From assembly GCA_019162915.1 (NCBI GenBank), contig JAFLKZ010000048.1, positions 1-6,181 of the forward strand: a stretch of DNA of 6,181 nt, written 5' to 3'. Below are positions 1 through 5,944 of the stretch, in pieces. The DNA is from Campylobacteraceae bacterium. Its GTDB lineage: Bacteria > Campylobacterota > Campylobacteria > Campylobacterales > Sulfurospirillaceae. Position 1 is the first letter of the stretch. Each line of letters starts with the position of its first letter. A program made the translations under genes and the position numbers. The notes below the pieces were generated by a model that was given only the letters and a program-made list of their open reading frames with translations, did no database searches and was not told the DNA's origin.

Positions 1-6
1 AAATGT

Positions 7-81
<75 letters not shown>

Positions 82-91
82 CTTTCTTTTT

Positions 92-113
92 AACCCCTAT
101 GTGACGGGGTTTT
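92..113 (+). terminator. Short hairpin terminator after the tRNA
   Basis: AACCCC (92-97) pairs with GGGGTT (106-111) around an 8-nt loop and runs into a short T tract. It would end tRNA-Asn transcription on the plus strand. The hairpin abuts the integrase stop codon (114-112). On the minus strand it is followed by AAAAAG rather than T, so it serves the integrase transcript poorly. The stem is only 6 bp and the T run is short, so strength is uncertain. Confidence 0.55.
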
Positions 114-1242
114 AACCAATCATATTTTTTCTCGGTGTCGTGTCGGTGTCATTTAGTGTTTGACCCTTTTCCAAAAACATAGCTCTCTTTTTACCCTCAC
201 GCTTAATATATTTTGCATATCTGCTTAGTGTCATTGTAGAATTTGTATGACCTAGCATATTAGATACCCAAAGTATATCCTCTCCATTTTCCAACATGAT
301 GGTTGCAAAGGTATGTCTCGTATGATATATGGGTCTATATTCTAAGCCACATTCTTTTAAAATAGTTGTCCAATGTGTATTTCTGATACGCTTAATATCG
401 TAGAAATGCTCTCCAAGCTCATTGAGAAAAACATAACTTTGAGATTCAACAGTGATTTTATATTGTTCTTCTAAATAAGGGATAAGTGAATCTAAAATAT
501 CAATAGTCCTCGCACTACTTGCTGTTTTAGGAGTTGATATAACGCCCATTTTGATAGCCCTTTTAATAGATATTTCTCTTCTTTTAAAATCGATATCATC
601 CCATCTAAGACCTATCATTTCACCGCTTCGCATACCAGTAAAAAAACCAAGTGCATAGAAGTTTTTATATTGCAACTTTGCAGTATTTAATATGGTAAAT
701 ATTTCATTGATACTAAAAGGTTGAATCTCGACTTTTTCAGAGCGTGGCAGTTTGACAAGTGGCAAAGGATTTTTTGTGATGAGTTCATCTCTTAGTGCAT
801 CTTGTATGATGGTGCTTAAAACAGCCCTTATGGCTTTGAGTCGTCTAGGACTTACCGTTTCTAAAACTTTATTTTGCCAACGCTCAATGTCGCTAGGTTT
901 GAGAGAATCTAGTTTTTTATTTCCAAAAAATGGTTTGATATGCTTTTCGTAAGAGATTTTATAATCATTTTGCGTTGAGCTTTTTCTAACAGTACTGTGC
1001 ATATCGAATGAAATTTTAGAATATTCATCTATCGTTGGAATTTGTTTATTGAAAAAATCACCATTGAGTAGTTTTACTTGCAATGTCGGCATTATTTCAT
1101 TTTGTGCCAATCTCATATTCGCTTTAGTATTATCAAGTCCAAGAGGTTTGCGATATAGTTTGCCTTGATGATTGAATCTAATCCACAAAGACTCTTTTAT
1201 TGTGCCATCTAAATTTGGAACTTTTTTTATATATATTTTCAT
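112..1242 (-). CDS. Tyrosine recombinase (phage/island-type integrase)
   Basis: This 376-residue protein has the three-part build of phage-type integrases. Residues 1-65 form an arm-DNA-binding region, about 70-160 a SAM-like core-binding domain, and about 175-350 the catalytic domain. Visible catalytic residues are R205 (TGMRSGE), K239 (TPKT), R309 and H310 in YHTRHTFAT, H332 in LGHT, and the nucleophile Y342 (SRYAKY). The first position of the HxxR box is Tyr306, as in many phage integrases. Length and motifs are intact, so it is probably active. It cuts and rejoins attachment sites to insert or excise the element, and its 3' end faces tRNA-Asn, the likely target. The ATG follows an AAGG-type ribosome site in minus-strand sequence at about 1250, 22 bp after the excisionase-like gene, so it is probably last in the operon. 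The tail (residues about 365-374, DTDTTP) is encoded by an 11-bp-period DNA repeat that recurs near 6157. Confidence 0.95.
   Translation of the reverse strand: MKIYIKKVPNLDGTIKESLWIRFNHQGKLYRKPLGLDNTKANMRLAQNEIMPTLQVKLLNGDFFNKQIPTIDEYSKISFDMHSTVRKSSTQNDYKISYEKHIKPFFGNKKLDSLKPSDIERWQNKVLETVSPRRLKAIRAVLSTIIQDALRDELITKNPLPLVKLPRSEKVEIQPFSINEIFTILNTAKLQYKNFYALGFFTGMRSGEMIGLRWDDIDFKRREISIKRAIKMGVISTPKTASSARTIDILDSLIPYLEEQYKITVESQSYVFLNELGEHFYDIKRIRNTHWTTILKECGLEYRPIYHTRHTFATIMLENGEDILWVSNMLGHTNSTMTLSRYAKYIKREGKKRAMFLEKGQTLNDTDTTPRKNMIG
132..151 (+). repeat. Tandem TCGGTGTC motif, left copy
   Basis: TCGGTGTCG (132-140) and TCGGTGTCA (143-151) are repeated with an 11-bp period inside the 3' end of the integrase gene. 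Nearly the same arrangement, again with an 11-bp period, occurs at 6157-6175. The copies may be conserved codons of two related integrases, integrase or excisionase binding sites, or element-end repeats. Confidence 0.6.
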
Positions 1243-1264
1243 TTGAGTTGCCTTTTTTAAGCTA

Positions 1265-1582
1265 TTACAAAATGTTGGCTAGTATTTCATTGACAACTAA
1301 ATTGACATTTTGTCTCGCCTTATCACTCTTAAAACCAACAATCCAATTGTCAATTTCATGCTTATCAAAAAGTAATTTTTTTGATGGCTGATAATAATGA
1401 ATGCCATCAATAAAAGTATTTTCCTTAACCATTTTATGAACAGAATCAATGGAATAGCCAATATAAGCGCATAGTTCAGTCGTGTTAAGCCACTTTTTTT
1501 CATTACTTATATTGAGTTTTAATGCCTTAATTTCATCCAATAGCTTTGGGATAAGCTCTAAATTTTCGAGTGAAATTGTCAT
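1265..1582 (-). CDS. Excisionase-like helix-turn-helix protein (Xis/AlpA type)
   Basis: This is a 105-residue protein. After an N-terminal helix that may coil (about 1-27), residues 31-50 (WLNTTELCAYIG through SVHKMVK) fit the winged/MerR-like HTH of excisionase-family proteins. A wing follows (about 58-73), then a closing helix (FDKHEIDNWIVG) typical of that family. Such proteins bend attachment-site DNA and direct integrase toward excision, or act as transcriptional activators. The ATG at 1582-1580 has a good AGGAG site at 1594-1590. It overlaps the preceding frame by 4 bp (ATGA), which implies translational coupling. The integrase gene follows 22 bp downstream, the expected partner. The extended C-terminus (about 85-105) is not explained. 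A role as activator rather than Xis cannot be excluded. Confidence 0.8.
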   Translation of the reverse strand: MTISLENLELIPKLLDEIKALKLNISNEKKWLNTTELCAYIGYSIDSVHKMVKENTFIDGIHYYQPSKKLLFDKHEIDNWIVGFKSDKARQNVNLVVNEILANIL

Positions 1583-1845
1583 GCTGAAACTCCTAGTGCA
1601 CTATCGCTTGTTTGCGAATAATTTGGAAAATTATTCCCTATTCTCTTAATATCATAACTACTATTACGCTCATAAATTATCTCATCACCATCAAAAATCT
1701 CCATGATTTTATTAGTATCAATGGTTACATAAACACTAAGCGATTTTTCATTGACTAGCTTTGTGAGTGCAAACATGGAAAATCTATTGTGAAGTAGTCT
1801 ATACAGTCCAAGTGGAGCAAGTGTTTTTGAAGAATTGAAACGCAC
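1579..1845 (-). pseudogene. C-terminal part of the Rep protein, cut off by an in-frame TAG
   Basis: Read alone from GTG 1845-1843 this gives 88 residues, but no ribosome site precedes that GTG. The same frame is open back to 1878, immediately after the TAG that ends the upstream Rep frame. The two pieces together make 373 sense codons with one TAG between them. The sequence just after the stop (YLNAWYCKN, then RFNSSKTLAPLGLYR) looks like the conserved region that follows the YxxK motif in phage rolling-circle Rep proteins, rather than the start of an independent protein. The frame ends by a 4-bp overlap with the excisionase-like gene. I infer a nonsense-split C-terminus. It might still be made by readthrough or restart, or the TAG may be a sequencing error. 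Confidence 0.7.
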
Positions 1846-1878
1846 AATTCTATTTTTACAGTACCACGCATTAAGGTA

Positions 1879-2700
1879 CTATTCTTTTTCACTTAGGTTT
1901 TTCTTTTTAGATAAAGGAAGCACTTTATTGACATATTTCATAACATAGGCAACGCTATTGTTGATATCATCAGTGACGACTTGTATATCATTTGCCCTAT
2001 TGTCATACAATCTCTCATAAGCTTTTTTGACTCTTTCAATTCTGTCACTAGGGATAAACATTAAAATGTGCGTATGCGGTGTTCCATCTTTGTGAGGCTC
2101 ATTGACTCTAAAATATATGCGTTCTTCTTTTGAAAGCTCTTTAAGTGACCTATCTTGACGAAGTTTTGCATACATTTTAGTTAATACTTTGACAGACTCT
2201 TTTGGATTTGTTCCATTATATGTTGGGTTTTTTATTTGCTTACCGCTTTTAGTAGTTTTGAATTTGTGAAATTCACTAGGAAGCGTTAAAGTCATAAAAA
2301 TGGGCTTTAAATCCCTTTTCTTTGCAATAGTCTCTAATGTATTGACTCTGTTTTGTATTTCAGCATAGTATCGCTCTGGAGAGTGATAAACAGATATAAC
2401 GAGGTCAGCTAAAGGAATGAGGGTTTTATTAATGCGGTCATGTAAAAAACTACAATTTAAAAAGCTTTTTTGATTCCTAAGCTTTTCTTTTACAATGGAT
2501 AAATCTATGGGAGATAAACCGTAATGGAGTGGTTTGTTGTAATCGTAGAATGAGTAATTTTCATCGATGTCCACAACTTCTTTATAATTAGTCAAGGAGC
2601 CTTCGGCTGAATCCACTGTGCAACAAAGCGCAAAATGCGCATGCACTGCACAGTCAATTTCTTCTAAGGCATTTGTATTGGTACTTTGTGTATAATTCAC
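1879..2700 (-). CDS. HUH-endonuclease rolling-circle replication initiator (Rep), catalytic part, ends at an in-frame TAG
   Basis: This 273-residue protein carries the three motifs of HUH Rep nickases. Motif 1 is FMTLTLP (about 135-141). Motif 2 is EPHKDGTPHTH, with metal-binding H209 and H211. Motif 3 is AYVMKYVNK, with candidate nucleophile Y252 and/or Y256 and K255/K259. Such enzymes nick one strand at the origin, stay bound to the 5' end and start rolling-circle replication of filamentous phages, satellites and small plasmids. The start is GTG (2700-2698), set by AAAGGA six bases upstream (2712-2707 on the minus strand). The neighbours fit a replication cassette: a small SSB-like protein upstream, and excisionase and integrase downstream. 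The frame stops at TAG 1881-1879, but homologous-looking sequence continues in frame, so this is probably a truncated Rep that keeps all catalytic motifs. No Cys-rich or helicase domain is visible. Confidence 0.85.
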   Translation of the reverse strand: MNYTQSTNTNALEEIDCAVHAHFALCCTVDSAEGSLTNYKEVVDIDENYSFYDYNKPLHYGLSPIDLSIVKEKLRNQKSFLNCSFLHDRINKTLIPLADLVISVYHSPERYYAEIQNRVNTLETIAKKRDLKPIFMTLTLPSEFHKFKTTKSGKQIKNPTYNGTNPKESVKVLTKMYAKLRQDRSLKELSKEERIYFRVNEPHKDGTPHTHILMFIPSDRIERVKKAYERLYDNRANDIQVVTDDINNSVAYVMKYVNKVLPLSKKKNLSEKE

Positions 2701-2745
2701 TTTGAATCCTTTTTCGTGATTGGGTTTAGAGTTAGGGAAGCAAAG

Positions 2746-2790
2746 GTTGAAGAGTGCTTCTCTAACGACTATTTATAAAATAACTATTTA
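2746..2790. repeat. Small hairpin and ACTATTTA direct repeats in the Rep leader
   Basis: The 83-bp gap between the SSB-like and Rep genes holds GTTGAAG (2746-2752) facing CTTC plus AAC (2757-2766), a bulged hairpin. It also holds two direct copies of ACTATTTA (2768-2775 and 2783-2790, 15 bp apart). The related ACTATTTG lies at the regulator promoter (3662-3669). In AT-rich DNA such short repeats may be chance. An operator or part of a Rep origin is possible but unproven. Confidence 0.3.
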
Positions 2791-3062
2791 GCTTTGCCTA
2801 CTTTGATTTGGGCATAGTTTTCACCATAGACATTGCATGGCACTCTTACCATGTCACCAAGTTTTTTATCTTTATAGCTTTTTTCTAGTTCTCTACCAAT
2901 GGGAATATCAAGATACTCATTTTGTACTGCTCCATTAGATAGTGATTTGGTTTGTTGAATTTGGACTATGTAGTCACCTTGTTTTACTTCGCCTGATTCT
3001 TTGTCTTTATAATCAGGTTTTGAATAGCCGTTTAGGTATGTTCCTGATATTTCTACATTCAT
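2784..3062 (-). CDS. Small basic protein in the position of a phage ssDNA-binding protein
   Basis: This 92-residue protein has many alternating beta-type stretches (MNVEISGTYL, DYIVQIQQTK, DMVRVPCNVY, YAQIKVGKAK), frequent Lys and Tyr, no Cys cluster, no signal peptide and no membrane segment. Size, predicted beta-barrel character and location directly before an HUH Rep match the OB-fold ssDNA-binding proteins of filamentous phages and satellites (gpV/RstB-like). These coat the single strands made by rolling-circle replication. No diagnostic motif can be read, so the function rests on context and fold style. The ATG (3062-3060) has a strong AAAGGAG (3076-3070) eight bases away. The gene lies 24 bp after the regulator in the same direction, surely the same operon. 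Confidence 0.6.
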   Translation of the reverse strand: MNVEISGTYLNGYSKPDYKDKESGEVKQGDYIVQIQQTKSLSNGAVQNEYLDIPIGRELEKSYKDKKLGDMVRVPCNVYGENYAQIKVGKAK

Positions 3063-3086
3063 TTTTGTACTCCTTTGTAAAGTAAT

Positions 3087-3638
3087 TTATAAAAAATCAC
3101 CAGCGATTTCTTTAAGTCGATTTTCTGCTGCTAACTTTATTAAGATAGGGTCAAACCCAACTTCAAATTCACCTACATTTTTTTCAATCAACTCATTCAT
3201 TGAAATAATGGTATCTTTTAACTCATCTATATTATTTTCTTTCAAGCCCCCTTGTTTATTGATTTTTATAACATCTAGTAGCCTAGCTTTTTCATTTTCT
3301 AAAGACATGATATAGGCTCTTTCTTTTTGGTCGGTCAAATATTCATCGTTCAAGACATATTCGTCATCTTCCCAATGGTATTTTGAATCTAATTCCTTTT
3401 CAACTTCTAAAATTCTTTGATTGATTTGCATAAGGGCATTAACATCTAAGTTAAAATAGATACCTTTAGCTTCCTCAATCGCTGTTTCCATAAGCGCTGT
3501 TAACATGCTGGTTACTGATACATTATTTTTTTTACATAATGACTCAAAAGTATCTTTTAACTCTGGGTAAACCTGAAAATTAATCGGCACCTTTTTACTA
3601 CCTTCCTTTTTTGCTAGTGAAATAGCTCTAAAAAGCAT
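3087..3638 (-). CDS. Ribbon-helix-helix DNA-binding protein with coiled-coil C-terminus
   Basis: This is a 183-residue protein. Residues 16-56 fit an RHH (CopG/MetJ-type) fold: the strand KVPINFQV, helix A (PELKDTFESLCKKN), a turn, and helix B (SVTSMLTALMETAI). The rest is charged and helical, with probable coiled coil at about 67-85 and 100-150, so the protein should form dimers or larger assemblies. It is the first gene of the replication-integration operon, with AAAGGAGA (3650-3643) four bases before the ATG. RHH proteins in this place usually repress their own promoter to control copy number and excision. The promoter just upstream carries inverted repeats that could be its operator. It might instead act as a Rep or relaxosome accessory factor. 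No long-helix partner domain could be identified. Confidence 0.7.
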   Translation of the reverse strand: MLFRAISLAKKEGSKKVPINFQVYPELKDTFESLCKKNNVSVTSMLTALMETAIEEAKGIYFNLDVNALMQINQRILEVEKELDSKYHWEDDEYVLNDEYLTDQKERAYIMSLENEKARLLDVIKINKQGGLKENNIDELKDTIISMNELIEKNVGEFEVGFDPILIKLAAENRLKEIAGDFL

Positions 3639-3671
3639 ATATTCTCCTTTATTTAAAATCGACTATTTGAA

Positions 3672-3700
3672 ATTGTAGTATATTAATTAAATAAAATCAA
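3672..3700 (-). promoter_or_regulatory. Sigma70-type promoter of the minus-strand replication/integration operon
   Basis: On the minus strand, TTGATT (3700-3695) and TACAAT (3677-3672) are separated by exactly 17 bp, close to consensus in both boxes. Transcription should start near 3665, giving a leader of about 27 nt to the regulator ATG at 3638. An overlapping TATACT (3682-3677) is an alternative -10. Confidence 0.65.
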
Positions 3701-3720
3701 GTAGTCTATATTATTTAATT
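3685..3720. promoter_or_regulatory. Inverted repeat over the operon promoter, candidate operator
   Basis: AATTAAATAA (3685-3694) and TTATTTAATT (3711-3720) are perfect 10-bp inverted arms flanking the -35 box. A second inverted pair, GACTA (3661-3665) and TAGTC (3702-3706), brackets the promoter core. The likely binder is the RHH protein encoded directly downstream, which would then regulate itself. The arms are only A and T, so a chance origin cannot be ruled out. Confidence 0.4.
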
Positions 3721-3762
3721 TATATATTCATGAAAAAATTATTTTATATGGCTAAAAAAAGA

Positions 3763-3768
3763 TATAAT
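3763..3768 (+). promoter_or_regulatory. TATAAT -10 box of the retron ncRNA and RT transcript
   Basis: A perfect TATAAT lies six bases before the first base of the retron a1 repeat (3774), which places the expected start at or next to a1. No good -35 is visible. The T/A-rich upstream DNA is usual for Campylobacterota promoters, which depend little on a -35 box. The box faces away from the minus-strand operon, so 3639-3773 is a divergent promoter region. Confidence 0.65.
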
Positions 3769-3773
3769 TTTCA

Positions 3774-3932
3774 AGAGATACTTTATACATTCTATATTTG
3801 CTGTGCACCTGCGGCAGACAACAAAATTGTTTCTAATTAAGCTTACCTTATGAGTTTCTGATTGTGATGCTTAGTGTCCTAACTTGTACGCTTTGAATCG
3901 CATAATAAAAGTGTGATTGATAAAGTATCTCT
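3774..3932 (+). ncRNA. Retron msr-msd non-coding RNA
   Basis: Ends defined by a perfect 13-bp inverted repeat: a1 AGAGATACTTTAT (3774-3786) and a2 ATAAAGTATCTCT (3920-3932). In retrons this a1/a2 stem joins the two ends of the template-primer RNA. Between them the msr part shows a GC-rich hairpin (about 3801-3817) and a small AACAA/TTGTT hairpin (3820-3831). The msd part is a long stem-loop: TTATGAGTTTC (3848-3858) pairs with GAATCGCATAA (3895-3905) with two mismatches. It is capped by TTAG (3871-3874), loop TGTC and CTAA (3879-3882). G3800 is one candidate branching guanosine, but this is not certain. The RNA sits directly upstream of the reverse transcriptase gene, the usual retron order, and a TATAAT is placed to start it at a1. 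Known retron RTs prime from a 2'-OH in msr and copy msd to give a branched RNA-DNA molecule (msDNA). Confidence 0.82.
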
Positions 3933-3941
3933 CTAGTTTGT

Positions 3942-5543
3942 TTGAAAGGTCAAAAAATAAATATAAAGCTTAAAAAACCTTTTAAAGAATCGATGACATT
4001 ATTTGAAAACTTACAAACACAAGAAGATGTAGCAAACTTTTTTGAAGTTGAGCATAGGTATTTAATGTATCTTGCATACAAAGATAAAAGGCCTCACTAT
4101 AAAGAGCTTGTTATCCCCAAAAAAACAGGTGGTACTAGAAAAATAAGTAAGCCTGTGAAAAGTATTGATATATTACAAAAAAAACTACTCCCTTTTTTAC
4201 AAGAAAAATATAAAATTAAGAAACCTGTTCACGGTTTCGTTAAAGGGAAAAGTATACTGACAAATTCGCAACAACATTTGAAAAAGAAATTTATATTAAA
4301 CATTGATTTGAAAGATTTTTATGATTCAATTCATTTTGGAAGAATAAAGGGACTGTTTATGTCAGAAACTTTTAAAATGGGTGAAAATGCAGCTACTTTG
4401 GTAGCACATTTATGTTGTAATAACACTAAAATACCTCAGGGTGCATGCACTTCACCTATTCTTTCAAATTTTATTGTATCGCAACTAGATAAAAAATTAA
4501 TGGAATTTGCTAAGACTTCACACTGTACATATACAAGATATGCTGATGACATAACTTTATCAAGTAGTAAAAATATTTCGAATACAGTTATTAAAGATGA
4601 AAATTCTTCTTTTCCAATAAATGGGTTTGAATTATCCAGTGAATTGGAAAAATTGATTCATTTTTGTAATTTTACAATCAACTATAAAAAAGTCAGGCTA
4701 GAATCAAAGTACATTCGTCAAGAAGTGACTGGTATTACTGTCAATGACTTTCCAAATGTGAAAAGGACTTTCATAAGACAAATAAGGGCAATGTTACACA
4801 GTTGGGAAAAAGATGGACTTGATATTGCATCACAAAAGCATCTATCGTTTAAAAAGCGTGAATATAGTATTTCAAGTCCTGAAAAATTCTTTAAAAATGT
4901 CATAATTGGAAAATTAGCCTATCTTAAAATGATACGAGGAGAGGAAGACATTATTTTGAGAAAGCTTTGTCTAAAATTTACGGCGCTCGTATCAAACGAT
5001 GAAGTATTACCAAAGTTTATAAGGAATATAAAAATGAAATATGAAGAATTCCAAGTGTTTATTTGCCATGCAAGTGAAGATAAAGAAAAAATAGCAAGAC
5101 CACTTTATGATGAACTAGTAAAGCTTGGAATTAAATCATTTTTAGATGAAAAATATATAGAATGGGGGGACTCATTAACAGAAAAAATTAATCATGCTCT
5201 TGGTCAATCAAGATATGTAATTGCAATTTTATCTGATAACTCAATAGAAAAAAAATGGCCAAAGAAAGAAATAAATAGTACTTTATCGAGGGAAATAAGT
5301 GGTGATAAAGTCTTATTACCAATCCTTGCGGGAGATGAAAGAAAAATTTTCAAAGTATTCCCGTTGCTTCATGATAAGCTATATAAACTTTGGAATAATG
5401 ACGCCAAATTTATGGCAAATGAAATTAAAAATTTATTAAGTAGCACAGAGGACTATGAAATAAACCATGAAGTTAATACTAGTGAAAGTAGTATACTTGA
5501 AAAAATAAAAGATTTTTTGACAAAAATTAAAATTTTAAAATAA
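3942..5543 (+). CDS. Retron reverse transcriptase fused to a C-terminal TIR effector domain (retron-TIR)
   Basis: This 533-residue protein has an RT domain over about 40-350. It shows RxxxKP-type finger residues (near 66-71), HGFVKGKSI then NSQQH (108-112), a variant of the retron NAxxH motif, catalytic D122 in NIDLKDF, PQG (165-167), YADD (200-203, catalytic D202/D203) and VTG (262-264), another retron signature. After the thumb, about 368-500 is a TIR domain. It has VFICHASEDK (372-381), FLDEKYIEWGDSL (400-412) and WPKKE (439-443), where E443 is the probable NAD-cleaving glutamate. The RT would make msDNA from the adjacent ncRNA and hold TIR inactive. When a phage disturbs the msDNA complex, TIR would consume NAD+ and stop infection. 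That mechanism is inferred from other retrons and TIR proteins. The start is uncertain: TTG 3942 lacks a ribosome site, and ATG 3993 (Met18) is an alternative that leaves all motifs intact. The final 30 residues are Lys-rich. Confidence 0.9.
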   Translation: MKGQKINIKLKKPFKESMTLFENLQTQEDVANFFEVEHRYLMYLAYKDKRPHYKELVIPKKTGGTRKISKPVKSIDILQKKLLPFLQEKYKIKKPVHGFVKGKSILTNSQQHLKKKFILNIDLKDFYDSIHFGRIKGLFMSETFKMGENAATLVAHLCCNNTKIPQGACTSPILSNFIVSQLDKKLMEFAKTSHCTYTRYADDITLSSSKNISNTVIKDENSSFPINGFELSSELEKLIHFCNFTINYKKVRLESKYIRQEVTGITVNDFPNVKRTFIRQIRAMLHSWEKDGLDIASQKHLSFKKREYSISSPEKFFKNVIIGKLAYLKMIRGEEDIILRKLCLKFTALVSNDEVLPKFIRNIKMKYEEFQVFICHASEDKEKIARPLYDELVKLGIKSFLDEKYIEWGDSLTEKINHALGQSRYVIAILSDNSIEKKWPKKEINSTLSREISGDKVLLPILAGDERKIFKVFPLLHDKLYKLWNNDAKFMANEIKNLLSSTEDYEINHEVNTSESSILEKIKDFLTKIKILK

Positions 5544-5572
5544 ATGTTAAAGGCTATTGAGTTTAAATTTTT

Positions 5573-5581
5573 TGATATAAT
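5573..5581 (+). promoter_or_regulatory. Extended -10 promoter of the toxin-antitoxin pair
   Basis: TGATATAAT is a full extended -10 element (TGnTATAAT). It ends six bases before the toxin ATG, so transcription should begin at or beside that ATG. There is no ribosome site between the box and the ATG, which suggests a leaderless mRNA. The promoter lies in the 44-bp gap after the RT-TIR gene, giving the pair expression independent of the retron. Confidence 0.65.
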
Positions 5582-5587
5582 ACCTCT

Positions 5588-5944
5588 ATGTATAAAGTAG
5601 AATTTGTCGAGCTAGACAATAAAGCACCATTTGCAGAATTTATTGCTACTTTAGAGAAAAATGAAGTCGCAAAGATATTTGCTTCTATTGATAAATTTAT
5701 TGACTTGAAAAACAATAGTTTGCCAATCGGTGAGAATTTATCAAAGAAATTAGATGATGGTATATTTGAGATAAGAGTTAGTTTGCCAAATAAGATAGTG
5801 AGAAATTTATACTATTATGTGAGTGGTCAAAAAGTTATTATCACGCATGGTTTTGTAAAGAAAAGTCAAAAAACTCCTAGTTCTGAAATTGCTAAGGCTA
5901 AAGAGCTAAGAAAAAAATACAATGAAAGGATGTCATATGAGTAA
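5588..5944 (+). CDS. RelE/HigB-type toxin of the phage Gp49-like family
   Basis: This 118-residue protein matches the Gp49-like/HigB family in length and order. Alternating helices lead to DDGIFEIRVSLP (56-67), then VRNLYYYV (71-78), then HGFVKKSQKTP (87-97), and a final Lys-rich helix (EIAKAKELRKKY). Conserved positions are E61/R63 and R72 in the sheet and K91-K92 plus P97 in the family signature. Members are ribosome-dependent mRNA interferases that halt translation. The gene precedes its antitoxin candidate, the toxin-first order of hig-type pairs, and overlaps it by 8 bp. The ATG (5588-5590) has no Shine-Dalgarno and lies right behind an extended -10 box, so translation is probably leaderless. 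It is cargo beside the retron and may stabilise the element or add phage defence. Confidence 0.85.
   Translation: MYKVEFVELDNKAPFAEFIATLEKNEVAKIFASIDKFIDLKNNSLPIGENLSKKLDDGIFEIRVSLPNKIVRNLYYYVSGQKVIITHGFVKKSQKTPSSEIAKAKELRKKYNERMSYE

Noticed and set aside
752..952. Plus-strand open frame opposite the integrase gene, and similar antisense frames at 1200-1391 and 4718-4903
   Set aside because: Each lies inside a strongly supported gene on the other strand, has no family resemblance and reads like antisense noise.
1579..1845. An independent 88-residue gene starting at GTG 1845
   Set aside because: No ribosome site precedes it, and the frame and sequence continue from the upstream Rep through a single TAG.
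3942..5543. RT as part of a group II intron or a diversity-generating retroelement
   Set aside because: No intron RNA ends, maturase or HNH domain, template/variable repeat pair or accessory variability gene is visible. The VTG and NSxxH signatures, the upstream a1/a2 RNA and the TIR fusion fit a retron.
5520..5545. AT palindrome (TTAAAATTTTAA) at the end of the RT-TIR gene as a terminator
   Set aside because: It has no GC stem and no T run after a hairpin; it is expected in such AT-rich coding sequence.
5922..5936. Earlier ATG for the antitoxin giving five extra residues
   Set aside because: The ribosome site AAAGGA (5925-5930) lies downstream of this ATG and is correctly spaced for ATG 5937.
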